Shown in pieces: positions 1 to 11,805 of a DNA stretch of 64,000 nt. Every line of letters begins with the position of its first letter. Position 1 is the first letter of the stretch. Under the pieces are notes generated by a model. That model did not search any database, was not told the DNA's origin, and was given only the letters and a program-made list of their open reading frames with translations. A program made the position numbers and the translations under genes. This DNA is from Xenoacremonium recifei (Eukaryota > Ascomycota > Sordariomycetes > Hypocreales > Nectriaceae): assembly GCA_012184525.1 (NCBI GenBank), contig WOFQ01000006.1:981340-1045339 (forward strand), given 5' to 3'.

Positions 1-737
1 CCTTGTGAAGCTCGAGATTGACTCCGCAAAGGGTGGGAAACCCGAGACTGTAGGTTCATTCCTTTCCACGAGCAACTTCTGGAAATTTTTGGTGGCAATA
101 GGATTCTGACGGTTCATAGATCGAGTCTGACGTTGTTCTTGTCGCTATCGGTCGACGACCTTACACCGGCGGCCTCGGCCTCGAGAATATTGGCATGGAG
201 CTTGACGAGCGTGGCCGAGTCATTATCGATTCCGAGTACCGAACTAAGATCCCCCATATTCGATGCGTCGGCGATGTCACTTTCGGTCCCATGCTTGCCC
301 ACAAGGCCGAGGAGGAAGCTGTTGCTGTCATCGAATATATCAAGAAGGGCTACGGCCACGTGAACTACGGCGCGATCCCGTCGGTTATGTACACATATCC
401 TGAGGTTGCGTGGGTTGGCCAGAGCGAGCAGGACCTGAAGAACCAGAAGATCCCCTACCGAGTCGGCACCTTCCCCTTCTCCGCCAACTCCCGAGCCAAG
501 ACGAACATGGACACCGAGGGCATGGTGAAGATGCTCGCTGACCCTGAGACCGATCGACTTTTGGGTGTTCACATCATTGGCCCCAATGCGGGTGAGATGA
601 TTGCCGAGGGCACCCTGGCGCTTGAGTACGGCGCCTCCAGCGAGGACATTGCCCGGACATGCCACGCTCATCCCACACTGGCTGAGGCCTTCAAGGAGGC
701 AGCCATGGCTACCCACGCCAAGGCCATCCATTTCTAA
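1..737 (+). CDS. LPD1: Dihydrolipoamide dehydrogenase (E3), C-terminal part, cut by window start
   Basis: This is the mitochondrial FAD flavoprotein that reoxidises the dihydrolipoyl groups of the pyruvate, 2-oxoglutarate and branched-chain dehydrogenase complexes and of the glycine cleavage system. The visible exons are 1-49 (frame from base 2) and 120-737, joined across a 70-bp GT-AG intron (50-119), giving 221 residues. The sequence shows the NAD/FAD-domain segment VAIGRRPYTGG, the FAD-contact stretch RCVGDVTFGPMLAHKAEEE, and the dimerisation domain ending with HAHPTLAEAF. The last motif contains the active-site His-Pro-Thr-Leu-x-Glu of the family. The N-terminal half with the redox disulphide lies off the window. 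Its partner E2 gene, KGD2, lies at 50.4 kb. Identity is near certain. Confidence 0.97.
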
Positions 738-2254
738 GCTTGTTGGCCACGCGAACAGGACCGGGGATGGGGTGTGAAGAACGAAAGAGGCGTCTTGCTC
801 GGTATTGTAGGACTGACGAGTCCGGTACGACAAGAAGCTCGAAATATTTGCTCGTTTCTTTCTGACGGAGGGATTCTTGACCTGCGAACCTGTGGGATGG
901 CCTGATGGGGCCGGAGGTGTCCGTTGTTTGGCGCTCGACATGCACAAGAGCTGGAAGGGTGCGATGGATCAACCCTTTGAGCCTGGTTCCTTTGTCTGGC
1001 TAGGTTTCTGGGTTGTGTAAACTAGTAAGATTTGTTCTAGCATGATGGAATAGAGCAATCAAAATATGATAAGAACAAGATATCGGGCAATCGATTAAAC
1101 ATTTCGAGACTTTGGCAAGCAATGAGAGCGCTCATTGTCGGCGTACACTATATCATTTACTGCAATAAAAACTTGTTGATACACTAGGGACTCGTCTTTC
1201 AAGTTATTCTGTTGGTCTCAATGCTTAGGCAGCATGTCTAGGTAGCTGAACTCTTCACCATATCCTATATCCGGCATTCTCTGGACGTACTGCCGAGAGC
1301 AACGGATTTGCTGTAACGATTGGTGCTCTCTTGTGCCGAGCCGGAGGGACCGAGAAACTGCAAGCATTGTACGGTGTACATGCACCGGATTTTGGGTCTT
1401 CCGGCAGATCAGGCCATTTGTGGTATCCCTCGGCTGGTTCAGGGGCAAGGACATATGCAACCTTTGAGGAATTTGGCCCTTTGTACGGAGTACGGGTGCT
1501 GTGACTGCTAAGATGAAGGTCAATGAGTCGAGAATTGAATCCGTCAAGTGCCGTGATGACGAATTAGTCGTTGATTGTTGCCGTCTCACAAGTCTAACAA
1601 TTCCGGCTGGACGAGTAACGGAATTATAGCAAGATCCCTCCCACTTGAAACGGGCGGCCAATCTTGACAGCAGTACTGCGCAATTGGAAGGTCGAAATCC
1701 AAGACCTACGTACGTTACGGTATGTGACGCACGGATTACCTGGTCGAGGGTACTCTGGAAGGTACATACAGAGTAGGAGCTGCCCCGAGCTCCAACCTCG
1801 AGGTGTTGACGGGCGGGGTAGAATGGATGGACCCTGGATAGAATCCTCCACTTCTCGCGACCATCCATCGTCGATGGAATCGACCCCCTGGGTCATGGAA
1901 CGGCTCCAGTCGCTGAGCTTTGAATCCGCCCGCTACTGGCCACTAATTGGGAGCCTAGAACTCAGCACATGCATCTTCCTCGAATACAGTGCCTACTCCG
2001 TACGGGCTAGGTCGACAACACGAATACGTTCATCCGAAGATGCGGTGAATTGAGCCTCTCCTCCCTTTCCGAGCTCAGGCCCCTTTCTCTCTCCTCCATA
2101 TACATCCCCCTCCCCCACAACTCCTTCGCTCGTTTGCTATCCATTCCTCCAGTACCTGCACGTCTGATCCAGCGGTATCGCGGCCTCCGCCGTTTTCCTC
2201 TGCTTGTTTTCGAATTTGCGATTACGTCTATCGCACCAGGCTGTCACCTCAATC
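738..2254. other. Intergenic region LPD1-desaturase
   Basis: This 1.5-kb stretch has no recognisable gene. Several open frames of up to 216 codons exist on both strands around 1218-2053, but none has a recognisable domain or a plausible splice partner. The last 200 bp before the desaturase ATG are rich in C and T (for example around 2045-2150), as is common for fungal promoters and 5' leaders. Confidence 0.6.
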
Positions 2255-4090
2255 ATGGCAACTCCCAGCCCGGCCGATGGGCGCATCACCGGCCTCCCAG
2301 GCCTTGATGAAGCCCTCAAAACGAAGCGAGAGCTGCCTTTCATGACCAGAGACGAGGTTGAGGCGCTGATTGCGGAGGATCGCAAGATTATCATTGTCCA
2401 CGGCCTTGTGCTTAAAACCGATGCCTGGTTGAAACACCATCCTGGAGGTGACATTGCCATCCTGCACATGGTGGGCAAAGATGCCTCAGACGAGATTGAT
2501 GCGTGAGTTTGGGGTCCTCAATGGACGCCTTCTACGTTTCCTGGCCTTCCATAGCTGACTGAATCTCGCAGTTTTCATTCACTAGAAACGAGACACCAGA
2601 TGCTGCGTTATCGAATTGGCCGCGTGGAGCTCCCGTGGAAGAATTTCCTACCTCCAATTCAAGGCGGCGTCTTCCGAACCAGAGCCCAGATCGAAGCCGG
2701 GACGAACGACGATGTCGATAGCCACAAGGACACCTCCTCGAGCCCAGCAACCTCCCGATCACCATCTCCTGTCTTTGACGATGACGAAAGCAACGACCAG
2801 ACCCTCCGCCAGCGATCAGGAAATGGCCCCAGCACTGTTCGATCAGCCTCGATATCCTCTGTTTCAACGGCCGAAGACGCGTTTGACGGTATGTCCTATC
2901 TGGATACTGTGACGATGGAACACATCAAATTAGACCTGGACAAATATCCTGCTCCAAACGCAGATGCGCAAGCCAAAGTCGTTGCAAAATATCGCGAATT
3001 GCACCAACGCATCTTCGACGAGGGGTTGTACGAATGCAATTACTGGGCATACGGAGTTGAGTGCATTCGTTATAGTCTGCTTGCCATTATGACCATAGTG
3101 TTCCTTCGTTGGGAGTGGTACTTCATGAGTGCGTTCGCTCTTGGGGGCCTTTGGCATCAGTTGGTCTTTACAGCTCATGATGCCGGCCACATGGGAATCA
3201 CTCATAACTTCCATGTCGACTCGGTCATTGGAATCATGATTGCTGATTTCATTGGTGGTTTGTCTATGGGTTGGTGGAAGCGAAACCACAATGTTCACCA
3301 CATTGTGACGAATGCGCCAGAACACGATCCTGACATCGAGCACATGCCCCTGTTTGCAGTCTCCCACCGCCTTTTGGGGAACCTCTACTCGACTTACTAC
3401 CGGAAGATTATGGCTTATGATGCCATTGCTAAAGTCCTGCTCCGAATCCAGAAATACACCTACTACCCCTTACTAGCATTGGCTCGTTTCAACCTTTATC
3501 GCCTTTCCTGGGACTATCTCCTTGCTGGCCGTGGTCCCAAGAAAGGACCCGCTGCCTGGCATCGATATCTCGAGTTCGTTGGGCAGGTCTTCTTTTGGTA
3601 TTGGTTCGGATATGAGCTCATGTACAAAGCCCTGCCCGACGGCCGTACACGATTCATGTATCTCCTGGTCAGCCATGTTGTGGCATCACCTCTTCATGTC
3701 CAGATCGTCCTTTCGCACTTTGCCATGAGCACGGCCGACCTCGGTCCTCAAGAGTCTTTCCCCCAGAGGATGCTGCGTACTACCATGGACGTTGACTGCC
3801 CCGAGTGGCTCGACTTCATCCACGGCGGACTGCAGTTCCAAGCGATCCATCATCTTTATCCACGCATACCACGACACAACCTCCGCAAGACCCAGGCGCT
3901 TGTACTGGAGTTCTGTCACGAGGTCGGGATCCCGTACGCACTTTACGGCTTCGCAAACAGTAATCAGCAAGTCATAGGACGACTTGCTGAAGTTTCGAGG
4001 CAGGCAGCCATCCTGGCCAAGTGCCAGAGGACGGTAGCGGAAAGCGGCGATCTCTCTGGACATGGTCATCATCATCATCATCACCACTGA
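2255..4090 (+). CDS. Delta-8 sphingolipid desaturase (cytochrome b5 fusion)
   Basis: This is a membrane front-end desaturase that puts a delta-8 double bond into the long-chain base of fungal glucosylceramides, using its own fused cytochrome b5 domain as electron donor. Exons are 2255-2502 and 2572-4090, giving 588 residues. The haem-binding HPGGD lies at residues 62-66, and the intron cuts the b5 domain. A low-complexity Ser/Asp-rich linker (about residues 118-180) leads to the desaturase domain. That domain has three histidine boxes: HDAGH (285-289), HNVHH (322-326) and QAIHH (506-510). The Gln in place of His in the third box is typical of front-end enzymes. Hydrophobic membrane segments lie between the boxes. 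The protein ends in GHG followed by seven consecutive histidines, which is unusual. A delta-6-type acyl desaturase is the alternative, but the architecture fits the fungal sphingolipid group better. Confidence 0.93.
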
Positions 4091-5371
4091 AATCAAGGTA
4101 GCGGATTAGAGGCACCTTAACGCTGCGTATTGGCTGAACTTGTGCCTCGATGCATCGTTTGCCGGCTGAGAAAATGACCTCGATGCGTGTGTCGCGAGCA
4201 CGTCTTACCTGACCATCACCCTGACTCTCAATACACGCTTGACTGATATGACACTTGACGAAGCGTTTGACCCACGAGAAGGAGGTCGCCAATGATAGAT
4301 CCTGCGTTTTACATTGTCGATAGGGATTTCTGGACGCATTTCACCCAGCCCATATCACGAACATTGCCGACAGAAGCATGATAAAGGAGGAGCGATAGAA
4401 GAATAGATACGAATTGGTTTTAGTCTAGGCAACGAAGGCTCAAAGGCTACATCACAAGCTGCCTAAAGGATTTTGAAGAATATCATATCATAAGGAGCGT
4501 TCAAGCCTGATCTTACGCCAGTAATTACCCGGGGGATATCAAAGGAAGTCTAAAGATCTAATAAAAATTGAATCGAGATGAATGTTCGACGAGCCTCATG
4601 AATTCATCCGTATCGTAATAAGAGAGGTATGGTCGGTCATGTCCGCATTAATCCCCAAGGCACCTCTTTGCCTGTCTATGCCTTGATAAGATACGACAGC
4701 AATTAGTCACATGCTCGCTCTTTGTCTATTTAGTGACACGTTTACCAAGCTGGGCCGGGATAGCAACCCTGAAGACTTGACCTTTGGACATTATTACGAC
4801 GGGTGGACGAGGTATGCCCGTGTCACTTGATCTGGGCCTCGGAAGCAAAGAGATCGGGAAGAAGATATTCTACATGATTAGATCTATTAGGTAAGGGACG
4901 AAATCGAACAGGTACAGGGCATGTGACACATTCGTCGATCGAGCGCGGCTACCTACGTTGAAGGCGGGATACTAGAGTAGACTTGAGGGTGGCCCGCTGG
5001 TTCGCCTGACCTGGGGAAACCAGTGGCGCCTACAGTGGACAGGAGGACAGTGACGCCACAGTGCGTGCCCCAAAAAACTCCTAGCCCAGGCGTTCCAAGG
5101 TTCCCATCCCATCCCCGTCCGCCTCCTCTCCTTGCTATTAACCGGGCTGGAGCTAAACTTAACTTCATCCTCATCATCACACGCGCGATCGACTCGACGG
5201 ATTTATCCATCCTGCTGTGTATTCATTTTTCGTCACTATAGCATCCTCGCACTGACACCTGCATTACTGCTCTCGTCTCATTTCTCTCTGGCCCAGGGAA
5301 GCAGTCGGGCTGCCAGTTCCTCCCGTCGTAGTGCAGTGCCTCCGCTGCTAGAGGATGTGACTGAAGCCACC
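4091..5371. other. Intergenic region desaturase-VAC14
   Basis: This 1.28-kb region between two plus-strand genes has no coding sequence I can support. The last 300 bp are C/T-rich and probably form the VAC14 promoter and 5' leader. Confidence 0.5.
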
Positions 5372-8300
5372 ATGGACGCCAACATCCAGCGAGCTCTAAA
5401 CGACAAACTCTACGATAAGCGCAAAGTCGGGGCCTTAGAGTATGTCCCGCCACCTTCATTTCGCTACAACTACGGGCTGTTCACCTCGCAGCCTTTTTCT
5501 GCATCCCACCCACTCCCATGCACTAAACCAACATCCTTCCGCTACTTAGACTCACGAGAAGATCTACCTCTGTCTTCAGGCCTATCCTTTTCCTTTGCTG
5601 ACCACAGACACAAATAGGCTTGAGCGGGTCATTCGTGAAATTGTCAGCTCCAAGGATTATCAACGCGTTCACGATATTCTCGAGCAGCTTTGCAATGACT
5701 ACGCTTACGCGGTACACCAGCCTCATGCCAGAAACGGTGGCTTGATTGGCCTGGCAGCTGCGGCTATTGCTCTTGGTCCTGTACGTTTATCTACGGCGCA
5801 AATCTAGAATCACTACAAAAGGCTTTAGACTTACTGATGGTCGATGTGCCCAGGAACTTCCCCGTTACCTCGCCAAGATTGTGCCCCCCGTCTTGGCCTG
5901 CTTCACTGATCAAGATGCGCGGGTAAGATACTACGCCTGCGAGGCTATGTACAACATTGCCAAGGTTGCCAAAGGAGAGATTCTCGTATATTTTAACAGC
6001 ATATTCGATCAACTCTGCAAAGTGAGTCTCTTAATTTTCGTCATATCGCTCTTCTGGGTTTCCTTGGGAAACAGTTAACTTACAGTACCTCCTGCCAGCT
6101 TGGCGCAGATTCCGAGTTATCAGTTAAGAACGGCGCCGAGCTTCTGGACCGCCTGATCAAGGATATTGTGTCAGAATCTGCTGCATCCTACGTGTCAATA
6201 CTCGAGGCCCCGACAGAGTTCGACGGTGATGACAAGGCTTCTCTGGATGACAACTCGCATTTACCGACGGCCTTCTCGCTCCCCCGATTTATTCCCCTTC
6301 TCAAAGAACGTATCTGGGTAATCAACCCCTTTACCCGCCAGTTCCTCGTTGGATGGATCATTTTGCTAGACTCGATACCAGATCTCGAGCTCGTGACATA
6401 CTTGCCCGAATTTCTTGGTGGCTTGCTCAAGTTCCTCTCGGACCAAAACGGCGATGTACGGGCATCCACGCAGGCATGCCTTGACAAATTCCTCAATGAG
6501 ATCAAGCGCATCTCTCGCATCAAGAAGGGTATTGTTGAGAGCCGCAAGTCCAAGGAGGGCGCCAAGCGAAAACGTCAAGATTCAATGGATAGCAGCAGCA
6601 TCCGGCCAGAACTGGAGGAAGGGGACGAGATTGGCTCAGACCTCATGGGGGATGACGATGACGATGAGAGTAGTGAGGAAGATTGGATTCCGGGGCAAGA
6701 TGTCGAGATCAACTACAAAGAAATTCTCGAGATCCTGACTGCCAGTCTGGATTCCCCTCTAGGTTGGTGGCCTGCCCTTATGACGTCCCCTATGAAAACA
6801 TCTTCTGACAACAAGCATTACAGAAGAGGACTGTCTACTTGAGTCACTTCGATGGGTAGTCGAGTTTCTTGACATATGCCCAGAGGAGGTATTGCCTTTC
6901 ACCCCCAAGATCCTCGCTCACATGCTTCCCGCGATGGCGAGCACCAAGGAGACGATTCACCAAGCAGCTACACGAGTCAACAGCTGCCTGATGGATTATG
7001 TTGTTTCTCTGTCTGATGAGTCGGATCTGAATCATAACCCATCTGCCGCCTACCCGCACTCGACCTCTCGACTTCCTATCTTAGGAGAACGGCATGACGG
7101 ACCGAGTAGCAACCGTGCATCGCTATCGAGTTCCAGGGACGTCGATTTGCGAAGTCCCACACCTGCACAGAACCGCTCGCAGTCGAGTCCCTCGCAAGTG
7201 CCAACCGTTTCCACCTCGCAGACTCAGGCCGATCTCGACTACGCTGCTGCTGTCAATTCTCTCACACTCTTGTTCCTCAACGACCATGAAGCTACACGCG
7301 TAGCTGCTCTCACTTGGCTCATCATGCTGCACAGGAAGGCACCGCGTAAAGTCCTCGCCTTCAACGACGGAACATTTCCCGCCTTGCTCAAAACTCTCTC
7401 CGACCCGTCAGATGCCGTCGTGACCAAGGATCTCCAGCTCTTATCGCAGATATCAAGGAATAGTGAGGATGACTATTTTGCTAACTTTATGGTCAACCTT
7501 CTTCAACTCTTCTCGACCGATCGCAAGTTGCTGGAGACGCGTGGCAACCTAATAATCCGCCAACTGTGCATCAGTCTCAGCCCAGAGCGGATATACAGGA
7601 CACTCGCCGACTGCATTGAGAAGGAGGAGGATGTCGAATTTGCTAGTATAATGGTGCAGAACCTGAACAACAATCTGATTACAGCCCCTCAGCTCGCAGA
7701 AGTTCGCAAGAGGTTGCGAAACTTGGAAACCAGAGTATGCATATCCCCGTTTTTTGACGTCGGGTTATCGGGGTTGCTGACTTGATGTACTTGATGTAGG
7801 ACGGCCAGACATTGTTTGTGGCTCTCTTCAGATCATGGTGTTACAACGCCGTCGCAACCTTTTCGCTTTGCCTCCTGGCACAGGCTTATGAGCAGGCATA
7901 TAATTTGTTGCAGATATTGTGTGTTTCCCCAGAGCCCCAAGGATTAGAAGAAATGCTCATATTTTCTAGCGGCGAACTGGACATGACGGTGAACATGCTC
8001 ATCCAGGTGGATAAACTGGTACAATTGATCGAGTCACCGGTGTTCACCTGTTAGTCATCCAAGATGCATAGCAACTATGTTATCCAGCCTAACTGAGATA
8101 TAGACCTACGCCTGCAGCTCCTCGAGCCAGAGAAATACCCGTATCTTTACAAGTGTATGTACGGTATTCTCATGCTCTTGCCACAGTCCTCAGCGTTTGC
8201 CGCGCTCAAGAACCGACTCAACAGCGTGAGCTCTATTGGCTATCTGCATGTAGCACCCAGACCGTACGATCTCTCCCCCTGGATACATTCATAGACGGAT

Positions 8301-8704
8301 GCTTTTGGGTCTATTCTCGGCAGCTAACGGCGTCTAGATCCATTTCAACCCCAAGCACCTCCAACTACGACAGGCCTAACCGATTGAAAGGCCGAGAGGA
8401 TGGGAACATCCGTTGGGTGGAGCTATTAGAGAAGTTTCGAGGCGTCCAAGAGAGGGCTCGACGGGCGCAGAGACTCAACGCAGATGGCGATGATCCTCTG
8501 TCTGTTGGAGTTGGTGAACTCCGAATAGGAGACGGTTCAGCGGAGAGCAAAGGCAAGGAACCCAGGGGCATGGCCATGGCACCGCCGCTTGTACCTCAGA
8601 AGGATACAACACCAGCGCCACCAGTGCCAGCCAAAAGAACTGGGCTGGGAAGACAGTTCGGCCGGTTGGGCGGGGCCGTTGCTGGCAAGAATCGACGGGC
8701 CTAA
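5372..8704 (+). CDS. VAC14: VAC14, scaffold of the PI(3,5)P2 kinase complex
   Basis: This HEAT-repeat scaffold holds the Fab1/PIKfyve lipid kinase and the Fig4 phosphatase together on the vacuole or endosome membrane and so controls PI(3,5)P2. My model has nine exons: 5372-5439, 5618-5780, 5854-6021, 6099-6762, 6824-7734, 7800-7918, 7970-8049, 8104-8263 and 8338-8704. They sum to 2700 bp (899 residues), within the family's usual size. The N-terminal Vac14 Fab1-binding region (such as YYACEAMYNIAKVAKGEIL) is followed by an acidic stretch (DDDDDESSEEDW). The conserved C-terminal Fig4-binding domain includes DMTVNMLIQVDKLVQLIESP and ends at GNIRWVELLEKF. The sixth intron (7919-7969, 51 bp) stays open in frame; I infer it because splicing restores the family spacing before GELDMTVNM. 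A proline-rich tail follows. The gene is tail-to-tail with the HAUS1-like gene, 127 bp apart. Confidence 0.95.
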
Positions 8705-8831
8705 AGGGCTATGGTAATGAACTTTGGCATTCGCTCAAGTTCAGCACCGACTGAGAGGCCGCCCAGCCGATTCAAATGTACATGTACTCTAAAGATCCGG
8801 AACCAGACCATCATTTCAGGGGTATCTGCAT

Positions 8832-9752
8832 TCATCGACGTTTTGCTGGGCTTTCTCGCTCGACGAGACCCTCGAAAACGGCGTCGCGACGTGAGGTTAC
8901 TGTCCGTAATTGGTCCCTAAGAACTTCAAGCTCTGAACGAGCCATGTCGGTATCGCTAGGTAGACCACAGAAGGAGGCCATCTGGAGATCGAGCTCCTTC
9001 TTTCTAGATAGAATGGAGAGATATTCCCGCTCATCGCGAACAAGGTCCTCAACCGGATAGGAAGATGCATCCCCGGAGGCGCCCTGGCCAAAAAGCGTCG
9101 GTATTTTGACGTCCATGGCCTTGATTCTCCGTTGCATGTCTAGGTTTTGGCGGGCAAGATTGGCAGGGGCCTTGAAGGGATCGCTGTCCAAGTCGTGCAA
9201 GAGCTGGGCGCCACGGGCGGCGTCGTCGTCGACGTACCGCTGGAGTGTGTCAACGCGGGCCTTGATCTGCTCGGTGTCGTAGATGTTGGCTTGGAGGTCA
9301 ACCATGCGGCGACCCAGAGACTCTGGTTCAGGGTAGGCAACACCGAGGGAGAGCGAGGCCTGTGCCATGGCGTGCAGGGCGGTCTGGGCCTCGGTCGTAA
9401 GGTTCATCTCGAGGGCATCGAGGAGGCCCTCTCGCAGGGGACGGCCTGACTTGCCGGTAGCATTGTTGGCGGTGTCGAGGAGGTTGAGTTCTCTGAGGTT
9501 TGCGGCATCACAGCGGGCGATCAGGGCGCGGTCTTCGTCAGCGGCTTCGTTGAGGGTGACCAGGGCGAGGAGTCCCTTGAGGGTGTCGGGATTACGTTCG
9601 AAGGTCGGAAGCGGAGTGGAGGGCGGGAGGCGTGCACGGAGCCAGGCGTCGACGAAGGACCAGTCGCGGGCAGTCGAAGCAGCGATCCTGGCGACCGAGG
9701 GCGAGAAGATGGCTTCTTGAGAGAGCTGCGGGCGGTGGTGGTGGTGAGCCAT
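8832..9752 (-). CDS. HAUS augmin-like complex subunit 1 candidate
   Basis: This is a single-exon gene of 306 residues. It resembles the filamentous-fungal family annotated as HAUS augmin-like subunit 1, with a conserved N-terminal block (IFSPSVARIAASTARDWSFV) and FERNPDTLKGLLAL. The rest is mostly helical and heptad-like (for example RQNLDMQRRIKAMDVKIPT and the last 60 residues), as expected for a coiled-coil augmin subunit. Augmin recruits gamma-tubulin to existing spindle microtubules. The start codon is followed by a short histidine run. I recognise the family from its N-terminal pattern only; the function is by family name and remains an inference. The start lies 417 bp from the divergent DNAJC3-like gene. 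Confidence 0.65.
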   Translation of the reverse strand: MAHHHHRPQLSQEAIFSPSVARIAASTARDWSFVDAWLRARLPPSTPLPTFERNPDTLKGLLALVTLNEAADEDRALIARCDAANLRELNLLDTANNATGKSGRPLREGLLDALEMNLTTEAQTALHAMAQASLSLGVAYPEPESLGRRMVDLQANIYDTEQIKARVDTLQRYVDDDAARGAQLLHDLDSDPFKAPANLARQNLDMQRRIKAMDVKIPTLFGQGASGDASSYPVEDLVRDEREYLSILSRKKELDLQMASFCGLPSDTDMARSELEVLRDQLRTVTSRRDAVFEGLVERESPAKRR

Positions 9753-10169
9753 CGCTAGGTACAGAACCTGAGGTACCTGCGCAGGTTGGCTGGATTGAAG
9801 ACGCGAGACCCAGACCCGGCGAGACTCCCCGCGCGTTGACTTTCAAGAAGACGGGAGGCCCACAAATAGGATTTAGCGCCTTATCGGAACGGACTAAGAC
9901 ACCTGTCAGGAACCCAGATCTCCCTAACGTCCAACAGGGTTCTGTCCTTCTCCAGAACTTAACTTAGAAAAGGCCAGCCTGGAATTGCCGAACAAAGACA
10001 GACATCCAGAACAAACCAGAGAGAGACCCAGAAGGAGAGCTCTCTCTCTCTGTCGTCGATGTAACAAGCGCCGCCGTCTCTCGCTTCTGTTTTCTTTTGC
10101 CTTTCCATATCGTCCTAGCTTCCCATCTCCTCGAACGGATTCCACGATCACCCCTCTGCCGCGATCACG
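9753..10169. promoter_or_regulatory. Shared upstream region of HAUS1-like and DNAJC3-like genes
   Basis: The two genes are divergent with 417 bp between start codons. The half next to the co-chaperone is rich in pyrimidine runs (about 10040-10150), typical of a fungal core promoter and leader. No specific factor site is convincing. Confidence 0.4.
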
Positions 10170-11805
10170 ATGCATTTTCCAGTCTCAATACTTGCTGTCG
10201 TGGCCGGCCTCCTCGCCTCCGCCAACGGCCTCTCTCCTACCGATATCCCGGCCGATCTCCCCGTCAAGTCCCTACTCGACTCAGCCCAGACGCACCTCTC
10301 CCGCGGCGAGACATCCGAGGCTCTGCTATACTATGACGCCGCCATCGCCCGAGACCCAACCAACTACCTGACCCTTTTCAAGCGAGCCACTACGTACCTC
10401 TCGCTGGGGCGCACCAACCAAGCCACGGACGACTTCAACCGCGTACTCTCCCTCAAGCCCGGCTTCGAAGGTGCGCATCTGCAGCTCGCAAGGATCCGGG
10501 CCAAGGCTGGTGACTGGGACGCTGCCAAGGCCAAGTACGCCGCAGCAAATCGAGACCACGATTCGGAGGAGGTGCACGAACTGGATGAAGCCAAGTATGC
10601 GGCAGCGCTGGCTGAACTCGCCGAAAAGAGCGGCAACTGGGATGAGTGCGTGAATCAGGCGGGCATTGCCATTCTGGTCGCGAGTCGGTCGCCCGCGCTG
10701 CGAGAGCTGCGAGCCCGATGTCGATTCGAGCACGGCGGGGTCGAGGAGGGCATGAGCGATCTGAAGCATGTGCTCCAGATGCGACCCGGCGATACCCAAC
10801 CGCATGTGCTCATCTCGGCCACGACGTTCTATGGGCTAGGAGACATGGACAATGGCTTGGCCCAGGTCCGCAAGTGCTTGCACTCGGACCCAGATTCTAA
10901 AGTGTGCAAGAAGTTGCATCGGCAGGAAAAGGCCGTGCAGAAGGCGCACGGCAAGATTCTTGGCCAGCTAAGTCGGGGTCAGACAACAACTGCTGGCCGG
11001 TCCCTCGTGGGAACTGCAGACGAGCCTGGTCTACTTCCTGACGTTCGACAACAGGTGGAAAGTCTCCGTGAAGATGGCTTCATCCCCAAACAATCCCGCT
11101 TGAAGCTTCTCGAGGACCTCGTCGAGATGACCTGTCAGGCGTATTCTGAGGTGAGAATCGCTTCGCTTGCTTCCAATCATTACAAAGAACCAGCCAGGAC
11201 TAACTGAGGAATGACAATAGGCAAACCACAAGGACGCTGGCAAATACTGTGAAGAGTCTCTATCTCTGAATCCTGATGCCTTCTGGAGCCTCATGTACCG
11301 CGGCAAAGCCCAACTCAAGAACGAGGATTTCGAACAGGCTATCAACAGCTACAAACGTGCCGCCGAAGTTCACCCAGATCGACGTGACAAGATCAACCCG
11401 CTTCTCCAGAAGGCCGAGGTTGCCCTCAAGCGTAGTAAGACGAAGGACTATTACAAGGTCCTTGGAGTAGCCCACGATGCAGACGAGCGCCAAATCAAGG
11501 CCGCCTACCGCAAAGCCACCAAGCAATATCATCCAGACAAGGCACACCGCCAGGGGCTCTCCAAGGAGGAGGCGGAGAAGAAGATGGCCTCCGTCAATGA
11601 AGCCTATGAGGTGTTGAGCGATCCAGAATTGCGAGCACGGTTCGATCGCGGTGATGACCCCAACAGTAACGAAAGGCCGACAGGGTTTGGAAATGGTAAC
11701 CCCTTCGCAGGAGCCGGTGGCCAGCAGTTCGTATTCCAACAGGGCGGAGGGCGCGGGGGCAACTTCAAGTTCCAGTTCGGGCCCGGTGCTCAATTCGGTT
11801 TCTGA
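10170..11805 (+). CDS. ER TPR/J-domain co-chaperone, DNAJC3 (P58-IPK)-like
   Basis: This is a probable lumenal co-chaperone of the ER Hsp70 BiP/Kar2. Exons are 10170-11150 and 11221-11805, giving 521 residues. The N-terminus (MHFPVSILAVVAGLLASANG) is a clear signal peptide. Multiple TPR repeats occupy most of the protein (for example around ALLYYDAAIARDPTNYLTLF and FWSLMYRGKAQLKNEDF). A J domain lies at about residues 403-470 with the catalytic HPD at 431-433. The C-terminal 40 residues are Gly/Phe-rich (GGGRGGNFKFQFGPG), as in the DNAJC3 family. No HDEL-type retention signal is present, which is also true of animal P58. The family is involved in folding and the unfolded-protein response; its ER location here is inferred from the signal peptide. 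Confidence 0.93.

Noticed and set aside
1218..1868. 216-codon open frame on the minus strand between LPD1 and the desaturase
   Set aside because: No recognisable domain, low-complexity composition and overlapping equal-length frames on the other strand.
9147..9720. Plus-strand open frames opposite the HAUS1-like gene
   Set aside because: They are antisense shadows with Ala/Arg-rich composition caused by codon bias of the minus-strand gene.
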